Shown piece by piece: positions 11,237-22,248 of a DNA stretch of 64,000 nt. Origin of the DNA: Pachyseris speciosa (lineage: Eukaryota > Cnidaria > Anthozoa > Scleractinia > Pachyseridae); assembly GCA_016490735.1 (NCBI GenBank), contig JAEMWC010001186.1, forward strand, positions 118,501 through 182,500, given 5' to 3'. The notes beneath the pieces were generated by a model. It worked only from the letters and a program-made list of their open reading frames with translations, was not told where the DNA came from and did no database searches. Numbering within the stretch: position 1 is the stretch's first letter; the number at the start of each line of letters is the position of its first letter. A program made the translations under genes and the position numbers.

Positions 11237-12371
11237 AGTCTCCAGCAAATTAAAAGTTACATTATCGAGAAATGACTTGAACGGGTCACTAAAGCCTAGA
11301 CTTGTTGAAAATTGGGACTTCCTTTATATCATTTTAGTCTCATTTGGTTTTGTCTTACTTGGAGCTATGCACCACATTTCTGGAAGGAACAGCAACAAGA
11401 ACACCACAACCTGCAAATAAAAAAAACTCTTTTGTAATTACGACAAAACCAGGCTAATTGAGAAGATCTCTTTTTAATATAACTTAATATTTATACTGAT
11501 ATGCTTGTAGGGTAAGGAAGAGTTCTGGAAGAAATTATAAATGCACAGCACACTCGCGTAAAGTGCAGACAAACACAAGAGCTGGATAGAAAATCTCTTC
11601 AAACTATGACTAGAGAGCTTTGTATAACTATTCCACAGCATGCATGTTAAAAGCATAGAAATCGAAAGTGCACAGTTCCATACAATATGTGACGTAACTC
11701 CAGATTTCAGTTTTGATGGTTTTTCAAAACAATCTCAATATTATTATTTAAATTTATTACAATTCATGACTCAAAATGAGCAAATTGCGAGCCAAATAGA
11801 AATCAGCAGGGCCAATGCTTGCAGTATTCGTTGTGAGTTTGAAACATTAAAACCCATCGATAATGTTCTCGAACTCCCCCGCTTGGAGAAAAGCTCGGCT
11901 TTACGGAGTCAAAACAATTCTAATTTTTTTCCGCCTTTAACGAAACACCCCTACAAACCCAAAATGCGCCTGTACAACGCTACAAAGCATGTTAACGATT
12001 AAATTCAAACGATTGGTTTCTTATGTCAACAAATCTTGACAAAACGCTACGTTCTATTTATGCCTAGAAAAGAAAAAGAAAATTCGACAAATGATGCCAC
12101 AGTGAACTCAACTCGCAACGCAAACGCCTTCCGTTTCCTTTTCTTCAGCTAATAATTAATATATATATTTAGCCAAGCCTAAAAGCGGAGCTCCACGATT
12201 ATTATTTTTTACTGGTATTGAGCAACACCGCATGGCTTTCCCTGCGCTAATATTTTGTGTTTAGAGCAGTCAACAGGAATTGACTGTGGTTCAAAAACCT
12301 CAAAACATTACAAGAAAACAATACAGTCGACGCGTGTGTTTGTTCGAAAAAAAAATTAGCAATCTAAGAAT
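11237..12371. other. No gene recognised
   Basis: Contains an anonymous 120-codon plus ORF (11640-12002) without recognisable motif, splice support or homologue I know. Otherwise AT-rich DNA. Confidence 0.4.
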
Positions 12372-12718
12372 GATCAAAAATTTTCATCCAACATCGTTGG
12401 AAGAGCATGTTTGAACGTTCAGCCACCTCTCACAATGGTGCGTTAAATGGCTTTCCAAGTTTGATTGAGATCAAACATGTTCATCCAAAATTTCGCATTA
12501 CGAACAAATGTTTGATCGTTTAGCCACCCCAACAAACAAATCGTACACAAACGGTAAAAAGCAACCAAATAAACCACATAACGTCAAAAATGTCAGCGAT
12601 AATACCCAAAAATCATTTTTTGGACTCACTTGGTCTGCTGTTTGGTCAAACATTGTTATGCGTTTAGCCACCAAACGTTATGTGTGACAATCACGATGTT
12701 GGATGAAAATGTTTGATC
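12372..12718. mobile_element. MITE with 25-bp terminal inverted repeats
   Basis: Left end GATCAAAAATTTTCATCCAA (continuing CATCG) and right end CGATGTTGGATGAAAATGTTT (continuing GATC) match at 24 of 25 positions when inverted. The 347-bp element has no ORF and carries several scattered AGCCACC motifs inside. Confidence 0.75.
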
Positions 12719-13960
12719 TTTAGCCGGGACTTAACAAACATATTTCGTAGTACGTTAAGCTTAGACATAAGCTTAAATGTCGTAGAAAAGAGATAAAGGA
12801 AAACAATCCTGATAGTTTGGATAGGTAATCGCATGGGGCCGAGTAAAATTAAGGATTAACATCACTTGTGTTTTCAGAAATTTGCTGAAATTGCCCTCGT
12901 CGCGCAAAACATGGGAGATACTTTACGAGGATTCATTGCGATTACGTGTTAATAACATAGGGGCAAACGTTTATTTCAGTTCTTAACACTATAGAAACAC
13001 TGACGTTAAAAAAAATGTACAGTCAGCCAAGCGGAGGAAAATACTCGTTCGCTTGAAAAACAACAAACAAACAGTTCGACTAGCTACCTCTTTGTGTCCA
13101 AAACGAGTAGATTGTTGTTTATATCCAGTCGAGACAAAAATACAAGTTTCATTCCTGAACAAAAGTGATAACGATTAAACCTCAAATGTTAAGCTAAGTT
13201 ACCTGTGTTGTCGAGCTTTCTACGTCTTGAAAATACGCATCGATCCACTGAAGCAAAAACACGCATCTACTAAAATAGCAAACGGTTTGTCCAAAGAAAG
13301 AACTTCTTCCACCAAGTTTGAGCTACTCGTTCCTCCCACTAATGCCGGTGAATTGTTATGTGAACTTTCGTGGTGAGCTGCAAGATGCCGCGGTAAAGTG
13401 AACAAGCCCTTGAAGCGTTAAATCATTTTGTTTTTCAACCACACAATCCGGGCGCCATACAACTGGATTCAAAATTTAAGAATTTCCTGAGAAAAATGTT
13501 TTTCTGTTCCATTATATCAGCTTATAATTCACCTTCCGGAGTATCTTTTAAGTAGTTCTTGATTTTCATGCCTTTAACGCGAATTAAAAGAGAGAACTTC
13601 GAAGAAGATGAGGTTGTTGTGCTCAAAATGAAGAAACCAACTGAATGTGAAATCCCGAGCCGCAGAAAGCGCGCCTGGGTGTCCCACACCTGGCTTGAGC
13701 CTGCGATCCAATCGAAAACCAGTACCTGGTCAGCAGTCAACTTCAAAAAAAAAAACGGCTGACCTCGATGAGGTCTTAACTTGAGCCCGCGATATGGTCA
13801 CGTACTACTGGTTAGCGGATTCCTTGTTTTGACAGGTGTCAATTGGCCATAACATTGAGGTCCAATATCAAAAGATGTACACAAAAAGATGTACACAAAA
13901 CGCGGGTAACAACACATAACTAATGGGCCATTTCACATCGCATACATGGAGGGGCAGACG
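12719..13960. other. No gene recognised
   Basis: Two anonymous overlapping ORFs near 13.52-13.76 kb and one at 13.22-13.40 kb lack motifs. A short tandem of AAAAGATGTACACA occurs at 13869-13898. No exon could be supported. Confidence 0.4.
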
Positions 13961-13964
13961 TACG

Positions 13965-14007
13965 GGCGTACGTACGTACGTACGTACGTACGTACGTACG
14001 TACGTAG
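13965..14007. repeat. (CGTA)n microsatellite
   Basis: A run of CGTA, a self-complementary tetranucleotide that can fold as a cruciform. It is flanked by GACGTACG on both sides and sits 70 bp left of a GC-rich hairpin. Confidence 0.9.
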
Positions 14008-14080
14008 GACGTACGTACGGTGACCAAAACGAAATTTTCTCGAGCAAATGGGTTACCATATTTTCCATGGTGCTCCGCTT

Positions 14081-14099
14081 GGCGGCCCTTCGGGCCGCC
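14081..14099. repeat. Perfect GC-rich hairpin
   Basis: GGCGGCC-CTTCG-GGCCGCC forms a 7-bp all-GC stem, with an outer GCTCC (14072) and GGAGC (14100) pair. It stands out in AT-rich surroundings. It looks like a fragment of a repeat. A terminator role is not implied in a eukaryotic genome. Confidence 0.7.
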
Positions 14100-14104
14100 G
14101 GAGC

Positions 14105-15746
14105 TCCGCTATTACTTGTTTACCCTTTACCTTTCAAGAAAATTCTCTCTCGTTTCTATGTTTGCTTGCTAATTTGTCAACAGTTTGCACACGAAGGCTA
14201 AATAGGAAAATCTGGACCACTGAAACACGCAATATCAATACTTTAGGATTCCAGATCACTGAGATGTTAATTCACCGCTTTTTTTTTTTCTGTTTTGTTT
14301 GCGAAGGTGTGCACTTTTCAATTAACTACTACGACCCGAGCAGTACTAGACTATTCGGTGGAGACAAACTCAGAACAATTATCAATTCGTGCAGCATGAT
14401 AAGCAAGGCACCACATTTTTTTAACAGTCGTCGATAGAGTTCTAGTGGAAATGTCCGTAATAATTAACTAAAGATGTTTGAAAACTTGTTAAAAAATAAC
14501 GTAAAACTGAATTGTTCGTCACTATACATGACGGGTAATTTTAAAGGATGTCCCTCAAAATTCAAGAATTAAAAATCAGTTATATACCCTACCTTCATTG
14601 CTGAGAACTTTGACAGCCAACTTCACTTGTTTCTTCAAAGTCGCTGACGTATTTCCTGACCTCGTTTCGAATCGGTTTTGAGTTCAACCTTCATCTGAAA
14701 TAAATTGATTGTGTCGTCGAAAATAATACTTCACTCAATATGCACATTTGCGCTAATTATTTTCATTTGTGTCATGAAAAGCTGGTCTTTTAAGGCTACT
14801 GTCGACAAACAAATGTGAAACAGGCTTTGGCTCCATTTTTTCGTATGTAAATACAAAAGCAGACACCCGTTGCACAATTTTTTTTATTTTTTTTATTTTT
14901 TTTGTAATCATCGAAGATCCTTAAAAGATTCTGGGTTCAGGGATAAAAAAGGCGTATATATGACTGTCTCAAAAGTTTACAGCAGCGTTAAAATAATCTA
15001 GCTTTTGGTAGTTATCGCGAATTATCTACCACATTTTAATCACTTTTAACCTTTTCCGACGTATTTTTAATTAGTTTAGAATCGTCGTACGCGAATCTCT
15101 CTAAAGAGGGTTTCTACATGCAAGTTTAAGAAAAACATTATACGGTGCCTTTTTTTTTTTTTTTTTGCCGATTTTGAATAACAATGAATAATTTATAAGG
15201 ATTACGATGGCTTATGTTAGGATAACAGGAGGTCTTGGAAGGAATTATTAATTTAAGAAGAAGTCACGCAAAGTTGCGCCTTTGCACCATATGGAGATAA
15301 TCGAGCAGGGTTTAATAGAAACCTTTCAGTTATACGTACAGTGGGGATTAGAGCGATTATATTTTTATGCAAAACTATAAATTCGCAAGCTCAAATGAAA
15401 TCACACATGCGCCACAGGCATTACAACAAAAACACAAATAGTAGCGGAAGACACCTTGTAAGAAACCGCTCAATTCTATGATTTTTATGTGCACACCAGT
15501 TGTCAATGATCTTTAAGTGTTTTTTTTTTCTTTTTTGCTTGTAGAATGTTGCCGGCCTAATCACGTTTAACCGTAAAATAGGACTAAAAACGTTTTTCAT
15601 ATCAAATGGGTTATGTATAATACTGAACTGCATAATAAATGTCGTTTTGCGATGTAGAAATGACATAACTTACCCATACGGGCTATTTGGGTGATGATGG
15701 CTATTCCGCTTATACAACGTCGCACTAAGTAAAACTAAAGTAATGT
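14105..15746. other. No gene recognised
   Basis: AT-rich, with T-runs near 14880-14905 and 15151-15166. No ORF with motifs, no repeat family recognised. Confidence 0.4.
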
Positions 15747-16187
15747 GGCGCCCGGAGGGGGGGGGGGGGGTACTCAACAGATACTTGGGTAGGGAGGCGC
15801 GGCCCGGACGCTAAAACCCTGACCCTGTTTAAGACACAATTCTCTGATTTCCCTATCCCGTTTAAGACAGAAGTCAGATTTTTCAGACCCTATCTAGGAC
15901 ATTTAACCCCAAATCATACCCTGTTTAAGACTAGAATGAAATAATGATACACTAGTTTCTTACTGTATTTTAATGCACGGCAATGAAACTGGGCCGTCTA
16001 TACTCCACAGGACCGTGGTTGCCTGAGAAGACAAGGCGAAAGAACTTTCCTAGCCGAAAGCAGCTGTAGCGATACCCTAAGACAGAAAGTGATGAAATCG
16101 ATACCTCGATCAAGACAAAACACCCTGAAAACCATACTATGTCGGGCCGCACGTCCCCGTTAAACCCCCCCCCCTCCCCCCCGAGAT
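15747..16187. mobile_element. Element with G-run / C-run inverted ends and internal repeats
   Basis: The left end has CCCGGAGGGGGGGGGGGGGG and the right end a mirrored run of C with CCCGAG, about 440 bp apart. Inside, a 30-45-bp unit with CCTGTTTAAGAC or CCCGTTTAAGACA recurs three to four times (about 15820-15930). No convincing protein. Confidence 0.5.
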
Positions 16188-16993
16188 GTGACGATGCATG
16201 ACAGGCTGTGCAAATTAGATCGTATTTATCACAATTAAAAGCCCAACCCAGATCATGGGCTGGCCTATTCCTCAAATTAGCGCTCTTCCCAAAGAGGTAT
16301 GACCTCGAATTTGTCATCGATAAATAAAGTAAAAAGAGCTTGAATAAACACCTGAGAGTTATTGAAAACAAAAAAAATCAGCAATTGAGGTGAGCTTGTC
16401 CTCCAAAACGCGGGGGAATTTTCTTCCGCAAAAAGTATCTTATTCCAACTCCCGATAGGAAAAAGAAAACGATAATCATTAATAAATCATGAAGAAAATA
16501 CAAAGAAATTAATTTTTAACGAGTGTCTTTATATCTGATAAAGACACGGCTAAATTTTACGTCCGTCTAAATATTAGTGCAAGAATGGATAGATATATAG
16601 TGAAGCTTTTGAAGCCGTTAAATAAAAAAAAAAGCAATTCGTGTTTTATCAAGTCCTAAAACACTCCTGCTCATTTATCAAACATTACATAAAATAAAAT
16701 AAAAAGCATGCAAACAGCTACACGTTTTTTTCATAGAATTTTCTCAGCACTGGATCATAATTTTTAAAAAAACGCCTTTTTTGTTCTAAGTTATGGGTGC
16801 TATAAGTAATCTCGTGAGATGGCCATCATTTGAGCCGTGTTGTGTTCATCCAAGCTGAAGACACGGCATCATGACAAATTGCATTAAGTTACCAAAAATT
16901 TTAATTTCGCCAAGCAATAACAGCAACTTATTTATTCATTGGCAAAATTTAGCTGTAATTAAAGTGTCTACATCGTCTTCTGGTTTTTGGTGG
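16188..16993. other. No gene recognised
   Basis: AT-rich sequence without supported exon or repeat. Confidence 0.4.
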
Positions 16994-17336
16994 TTCTGGT
17001 ATGTACATAAGGAGTAGATAGCTGTTCAAAAAGGTTTTTTCGAATTTCCCACTAGAGCCACGCCCATCAAACTTGACCGAGGTAGTGAGGGGCATGGGTA
17101 TAATCCTAATTTGACGTCAAAAACTGCTTTGCATGCATGTTTACAAAGACGTAATGAGGTGCAAATCAGTTTGTGACGTCAAATCAGGAACAGACCCACG
17201 CCCCTTACTAGCTCGGTGAAGTTTGATGGGCGTAGCTCAAGCGGGAAATTTGAACGACGATTTCAGGGCAAAACCACTGCGGAATTCGAAAAAAACTTTT
17301 TTGAACAGCTATCTACTCCTTATGTATATACCAGAA
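16994..17336. mobile_element. Fold-back MITE, copy 2 (long form)
   Basis: Inverted arms of about 125-160 bp. The left arm starts TTCTGGTATGTACATAAGG and contains ACGCCCATCAAACTTGACCG; the right arm is its complement and ends ATGTATATACCAGAA. The central part (about 17094-17207) matches copy 1 at 1874-1990, including CTGCTTTGCATGCATGTTTA and TGACGTCAAA arms. The right arm has about 30 extra bp. Confidence 0.85.
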
Positions 17337-17636
17337 CTGCTTTAAGCTTATTGAAGGTTTTGGTTCCCACTAGTCCCCAGTCTTACTATCCTGCGTGGTC
17401 TTCACGGTCTTCGTGGTCTTCGTGGTCTTTTACTTGTAACTTATCTCTTATTGGTTACAATATTTTACTTGTAGCGTATTCTTATAAATTAAGGAAGTAC
17501 ACCCGACGCAACTTTTCAGGATGAGATCTAGAATAGAACTTCACTGTAAATTCTTCTAAAGATATCTTATTATTTTTTTTTTAATTTTTGCGTGTACAGA
17601 TAATATTTAGCAAAGAGGAGGGTACAATTTAATTCC

Positions 17637-17639
<3 letters not shown>

Positions 17640-17683
<44 letters not shown>
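17640..17683. repeat. (ATT)n microsatellite
   Basis: About 14 ATT units, adjacent to the downstream side of the minus-strand LINE scrap at 17.72-18.09 kb, as a LINE tail would be. Confidence 0.9.
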
Positions 17684-17719
17684 CCCTTATTAATTCCTTA
17701 GACCAGTGACGTGACAGTT

Positions 17720-18090
17720 ACAAAAGGTGTGGAAAATAGAATCGTTCTCCGGACAGCAGATACAAAGCGAGACCAAAGGAATGTGGTTCTCTTTTTATAA
17801 CAGCTATTCGGTGCAGGAGCTTGAAATAACATTCCCTTAGTTTGTTAACCCTTGAGATATATTTTATACAGCTGAAAAAAAGAATCAATCTTGGCGTGTG
17901 ACTGTAAGTCTTTCTGCCATTTTTCAATCACTTTCAATGTGTGTCTGTAATTCGGGTTAATTAGGAAAGTAATATTACAATAGAATTGAATATTTTGCCT
18001 TTCAAAGTAAGTGTCACCCACGATTTTTATTGTGGCTCGGACCGCAAAACCCGGTACAAAGCGACTTTTAATTGACGGTTGTCGCAATTA
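17720..18090 (-). pseudogene. Probable LINE remnant, C-terminal part
   Basis: Minus-strand frames give KVIEKWQKDLQ, then (frameshift) VNKLRECYFKLLHRIAVIKR, then CPENDSIFHTFCNCHVT-like sequence. The order W...KLRxxxFKLLHRI...C-x2-C...H...C resembles the end of LINE-type polymerases. Frameshifts are needed, so it is a pseudogene if correct. A host exon is the alternative. Confidence 0.4.
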
Positions 18091-18630
18091 TACAGAGAAT
18101 ATTTAGGAGATAAGGAACTGCCTTCTGGTCATCTGTTCTTAAAAACTCAAGTATAGTTGGTTTGATATAGTTTTCATGGAGCTTACTTGACTCGAGGAAG
18201 ATGACAAGATTCAAGATTTTCCAAAATGTATGGCATATTGGAAAGGTTTTACCCAAATTTTCGAGCCCTAGAAGAGAAGGTTAAACAAAAAGAAGTTTAA
18301 CATATTCAAACATGTCACTATCTGTGGCTACACTTCACTTCATCGAAAGCAATATTAACTGGAACTGAATAATAAATCACAGGTTTACAGCACATCTTAT
18401 TTATCAGGTTATAGATGCATTGTTAGTCTTGTAGCTTGGCAAGGATAAGTTGTGTCTTATTTTGCTCGACGATCTAAGTCCTTTTTTCTCGTTGAAAACG
18501 TGATTTATTCGGAGGAAATCTTTCAAACGGCGGTAGACATTTTCATTGTTGGATTAAACAAGGATTGTTCCCTTAACTTCCGAAAAATTCAAACTCAGTC
18601 AGCGTATCAGTAAGCGCATGTTTTGGGAAT

Positions 18631-19096
18631 ACCCTGCTAGCAGAGGTTTCTTTCTGGCAAGACTTTTAGCATGCACGAAGTCGTTCGGGTTTCTTGTATT
18701 TCGTGTAGTCGGCTTGTTTACTTTCCCGGGAGAAACCTCTGCCACGAGGTGCTTACATTTCCCGTTGAGCATGCGCTAGATCGTAATCAAGTTACTTTAG
18801 AGATTATCAAATCTCAAGCAAGGCTCATTTTTGCACAGCAAATCAGTAAAACATTGAATTGAAAACATTGAATTGAAAACTCGTTTAAACTGGTTTTTAA
18901 CCTGCTTGTCATGTGATCTACCTTGTCACGTGATCTACCTCCAAAACTAAAGCGCATGCTCAACGGGAATGTAAGCGGTTCGTGGCAGAGGTTTCTCCCG
19001 GGGAAGTAAACAAGCCGACAACGCGAAATACAAGAGACGCGAACGACTTCGTAATTGCTAAAAGACTTGCCAGAAAGAAACCCCTGCTAGCAGGGT
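18631..19096. mobile_element. Fold-back element with about 150-bp arms
   Basis: Left arm 18631-18782 starts ACCCTGCTAGCAG; right arm 18951-19096 is its complement and ends CTGCTAGCAGGGT. Similarity is about 90 percent by eye. Each arm holds its own smaller inverted pair (CAGAGGTTTCT and AGAAACCTCTG). The spacer is about 170 bp and carries a direct repeat GAAAACATTGAATT. No ORF. Confidence 0.85.
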
Positions 19097-19273
19097 ACAT
19101 TAGGAACTGGCAATGAAAACGTAAAGCTTGTGGGATGTGGCTGGAGTGACAAGGATACTTCACAAATTAATGTGATCAAGTAAGCTGAAGCCACTCAAAG
19201 GGCACTAAGGCCACAAGGTAGCGGGCATTACCCCTTAAATCTACCAAACAAAGATTGAGCCCAAGCATTAGCA

Positions 19274-19318
19274 GCTATGGACAGCTGTTTCGGCCTTGTT
19301 AGGCCTCATCAGCATGGC
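19274..19318 (-). ncRNA. Hammerhead ribozyme (left arm, opposite strand)
   Basis: The complement of this stretch repeats the same core: GCCATG, CTGATGA, GGCCTAACAAGGCC, GAAA, CAGCTGTC, CATAGC. Stem I has one C-A mismatch compared with the right-arm copy. The core itself is intact. Confidence 0.75.
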
Positions 19319-19410
19319 ATAGCTAACGCTCAGGCTCAAGCACCCACACATCAATAAAACAAGCAATGAAAACGTAAAGCTTGTGGGAAGTGACTGGAGT
19401 GGCTTGAGCC

Positions 19411-19480
19411 TGAGCGTTAGCTATGCCATGCTGATGAGGCCTAACAAGGCCGAAACAGCTGTCCATGGCTGCTAATGCTT
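19411..19480 (+). ncRNA. Hammerhead ribozyme (right arm)
   Basis: Core CTGATGA at 19431-19437; stem II GGCCT-AACA-AGGCC; GAAA at 19452-19455; minimal stem III ACAG/CTGT; cleavage position C19463 after GT. Stem I pairs GCCATG (19425-19430) with CATGGC (19464-19469) and, after a small internal loop, GCGTTAGC with GCTAATGC. All conserved core positions are present. A two-to-four-bp stem III is typical of retroelement hammerheads that act as dimers. Activity is untested. Confidence 0.8.
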
Positions 19481-19604
19481 GGGCTCAATCTTTGTTTGGT
19501 AGATTTAAGGGGTAATGCCCGCTACCTTGTGGCCTTAGTGCCCTTTGAGTGGCTTCAGCTTACTTGATCACATTAATTTGTGAAGTATCCTACATTAGGA
19601 ACTG

Positions 19605-21062
19605 ACATGCCTGCTCGAATTTTCATTCCCTCGCCCTTTGTAGCGCCAAGTTACTTTACTCTGCGTTAGACCATTCCTCGAAATAAAATGATCACTCCAC
19701 TTCGATTCCTGCTTGAAATTATGAAAGTGCCAAGTAAAACTAAGCCACCGGATAAAAAAAATATATGATTACAGACTTCCTTGTCACTGTTGCTTGCTTT
19801 AGTGTGAGTGGAAACACTCGAAATGCACTTCCTTTTCACTCTCGCTTCCAGTCCTGTCAGTCCTGTCCGCATCACGTTGTTTATCTTATTAAGTGCATTG
19901 TTGTCCTTCAGAAAGAATACTAAACCTATTCACTGTTTGTGCGAGAAATCCACTTTTAATGGTCTATTTAATGTTTTGACGGGAATTAAATATCATCATA
20001 TTACCTGTGACGACGTGGGGTAAATGACGGCCACCTGTCAACGCATACTTAGCGCAAACAGAATTCAAAAATAGCTTTTCTTATTTTTCTTGAATTTTAT
20101 GACACGTGATACTTGTATTTTTGTATCAAATCCAAGTTGGAAAATAGCTCTTAAGGACGTTCGCGCGAAAATTTCCAACACTGATGTTTTTGTTTGCTTG
20201 TTTGGTTTTGTCAAATTCTGCTGCGGGAGATGATAATAGGGTACTTATGCCAAACAATTCAAACAATTTGGGGGCTCAACGAATTTGTTTGTCTAATATT
20301 GAAGAATAGATCCTCGTTCGCTGAAATTGCTTTCATGGCTGTTACTGTGAAAATATTTCAAAATGAACCTCTCTTGATAAGTTTCTGTACTACAGCTTAT
20401 TGGAATAAGTGTATCAAACTAAGACTTTATCACCGTTCTTAACAAAATAAGCGAAATTAAACAAATCTTTACCTATCAAAAAGGAGCTGAACTACTTCAA
20501 ACTTCTATAATTTGAAAAAAGGAAAGAGAGAAACTGTATAGAAACTGACCCATCAAAAGAAAGAAAGGGGTCACCGTGCGTCGGCCAAAGGTAATTCCCC
20601 TCATGTTTGTTCACATTTGCGCTAAATGTATGACGTGGGGGGACTTACGTCAGAAACTTATAAGACAGAGCAAATATTTATCATACAAACGCTGACGGTT
20701 GAACCAAAGAACGCATGGGAATGTCAGACAATGCAAATAGTTGTGACAAATTTATTCTCAGCTTATAATTAATATTATTGATATTATTATTAATATTACT
20801 ATTAATATTATTCTGTTGGACAATATCTCTACAGTGGTCAATAAAATTCACACCGCGATATTATTAATTTTTCGAAAAGCCAAAATGCCTTCTCGAACCC
20901 TGGAAAAAGCTCATTAACCATTAACTAGCTGATGAACTATGAAATTTTGATCCATGTTTCATCCAAGGATCAAGAAAAGAACCTGATAAATAAATTCATT
21001 AAGCTTTTGTATGGATCCTTCTTTACATCTCTACGTTCTATTTTACGTTCTTATTCTTTACG
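19605..21062. other. No gene recognised
   Basis: AT-rich intergenic DNA downstream of gene B. Anonymous ORFs of 60-105 codons show no motifs. A short (ATT/ATA)-rich stretch lies at 20765-20810. Confidence 0.4.
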
Positions 21063-21068
21063 TTTATT
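21063..21068 (-). terminator. Candidate poly(A) signal of gene B
   Basis: AATAAA on the minus strand, about 130 nt downstream of the gene B stop codon. Confidence 0.5.
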
Positions 21069-21195
21069 TTTCTTTGTGTTTGTTTCTTTTGTTCGCATTT
21101 TCCCTGTACATCACAATCGTAAACTATATATCAGTGTTCCGTTCACTTCCAGTTCATCGATGCGTCAAGTCAAACATTGTTTAGGCGTACATCCC

Positions 21196-21978
21196 CTAGT
21201 AAAAAAGTCGAAGGAACTGAATAATTGCAACCAGAACGATTACAGTTGAGAAAAGCTTCTTATCGATCGAAATGAGGCTTGCTATGTTAGGGTTTGTTTC
21301 GTACATGATAACCATTGTCCCTCGGAGTTTCTTCTCGACCTGCGTGCAAGTTGTTCCTTCCACAATTGATGTATTGTACCGGGCACGGCAGGTCACTTCA
21401 AACTGCTCATTTTCCTTGATATGTCCCAGGGAAATTTTGCTTCCCTGAAATGTTTGCTTGTTTCCTCTGTATTCGACCGTAGTACTCAATTCAACCAGGT
21501 TCTTCTCGATGCCTTTTCGCAAGGGCTGGCTTGCAGATGATTTCCCGAGACACAGCCTTCCCTCTGCATCCAGCAACTTCTTTTCTTCGTAGGAAATTCT
21601 CACTGCTCGTTTTTTGGGGATGGTTAAATAACCTCCATACATTGGATACCAGCTCCGATATACTGGGGCTTGGCTTAGTACATACCGAGTCGCCAGGTAA
21701 CCGACAAACACCTTTGTGAACGTGTTTGAACGGGAACCTAGTTTGGTTTGTTTGACGATAACAGGAGAGCTGACTGTAGTGGCTTTTATTGGTGTGTATT
21801 TGGTGATCTTAGGCTTGGAACTCGAGCCACGTTTGTTCGACGACGTGGGCTTGGACCGTTTTGAGCTGCTACGACTGCTGCTGCCTTTGCTGCTGCTTCT
21901 TCCCCTCCCCGCATCAGAAACATTCAGGGAAACAAAGACGATGAGCACAACCAACAACACGACCGTGCTCAGCCTCAT
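21196..21978 (-). CDS. Gene B: secreted basic protein with C-terminal hydrophobic anchor
   Basis: A single-exon ORF of 260 codons. Residues 1-23 are a clear signal peptide (hydrophobic VVLLVVLIVFVSLNV, cleavage after SDA). Residues 24-60 are rich in Ser, Arg, Lys and Gly (GRGRSSSKGSSSRSSSK). Residues 88-120 form a Tyr/Pro-rich, partly hydrophobic stretch (FVGYLATRYVL, WYPMYGGYL). The rest has three cysteines (143, 197, 211), a sequon (NTS, 202) and a C-terminal hydrophobic tail (LFSTVIVLVAIIQFLRLFY) fitting a GPI signal or membrane anchor. The first ATG is used because the signal peptide follows directly. The family is not recognised. The layout recalls vertebrate Shadoo/prion-type proteins, but that is only an analogy in arrangement. 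Confidence 0.75.
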   Translation of the reverse strand: MRLSTVVLLVVLIVFVSLNVSDAGRGRSSSKGSSSRSSSKRSKPTSSNKRGSSSKPKITKYTPIKATTVSSPVIVKQTKLGSRSNTFTKVFVGYLATRYVLSQAPVYRSWYPMYGGYLTIPKKRAVRISYEEKKLLDAEGRLCLGKSSASQPLRKGIEKNLVELSTTVEYRGNKQTFQGSKISLGHIKENEQFEVTCRARYNTSIVEGTTCTQVEKKLRGTMVIMYETNPNIASLISIDKKLFSTVIVLVAIIQFLRLFY

Positions 21979-22186
21979 AGCTCTTATCTGATTTCACAAG
22001 AGAATAACAAAGTAATGATAGTAATACGTCTTATTCATTGGACTTTTGTTAGTGATCATGGAGCCGCTTGGCGAATAGCATCGGTTTCTAGCCAAATGTA
22101 TTCAATGGGCACTCACGTTCTCCACAAAAACTATAATTAAATATTAATCGCGTCATAGGCAATTAATACATAAAATATGAGCGGGA

Positions 22187-22248
22187 GACCTTTATGGGCA
22201 GTTAAAATGGCGAGCCGCAGGCAAGCCGTTTTAAAGCCCATAAAGGTC
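22187..22248. repeat. Hairpin of about 24-bp arms
   Basis: GACCTTTATGGGCAGTTAAA pairs with TTTAAAGCCCATAAAGGTC around a short GC-rich loop. It lies about 210 bp upstream of gene B. It may be a MITE remnant. Confidence 0.6.

Larger units (their letters stand above)
19096..19604. mobile_element. Hammerhead-bearing inverted element with 14-bp target duplication
   Basis: TACATTAGGAACTG occurs at 19096-19109 and again at 19591-19604, flanking the whole unit. Inside, arms 19153-19343 and 19403-19590 are near-perfect inverted copies of about 190 bp, and a 40-bp direct repeat (AATGAAAACGTAAAGCTTGT...) precedes each arm (about 19112 and 19369). Each arm holds a hammerhead ribozyme in opposite orientation. 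Mixed direct and inverted terminal repeats with hammerheads are known from Penelope-like elements, so this is probably a non-autonomous relative. Confidence 0.8.

Noticed and set aside
11640..12002. Plus ORF of 120 codons as a gene
   Set aside because: No motif, signal peptide or splice support; within the length expected by chance in AT-rich DNA.
13965..14007. CRISPR-like array
   Set aside because: A simple tetranucleotide repeat without spacers, in eukaryotic DNA.
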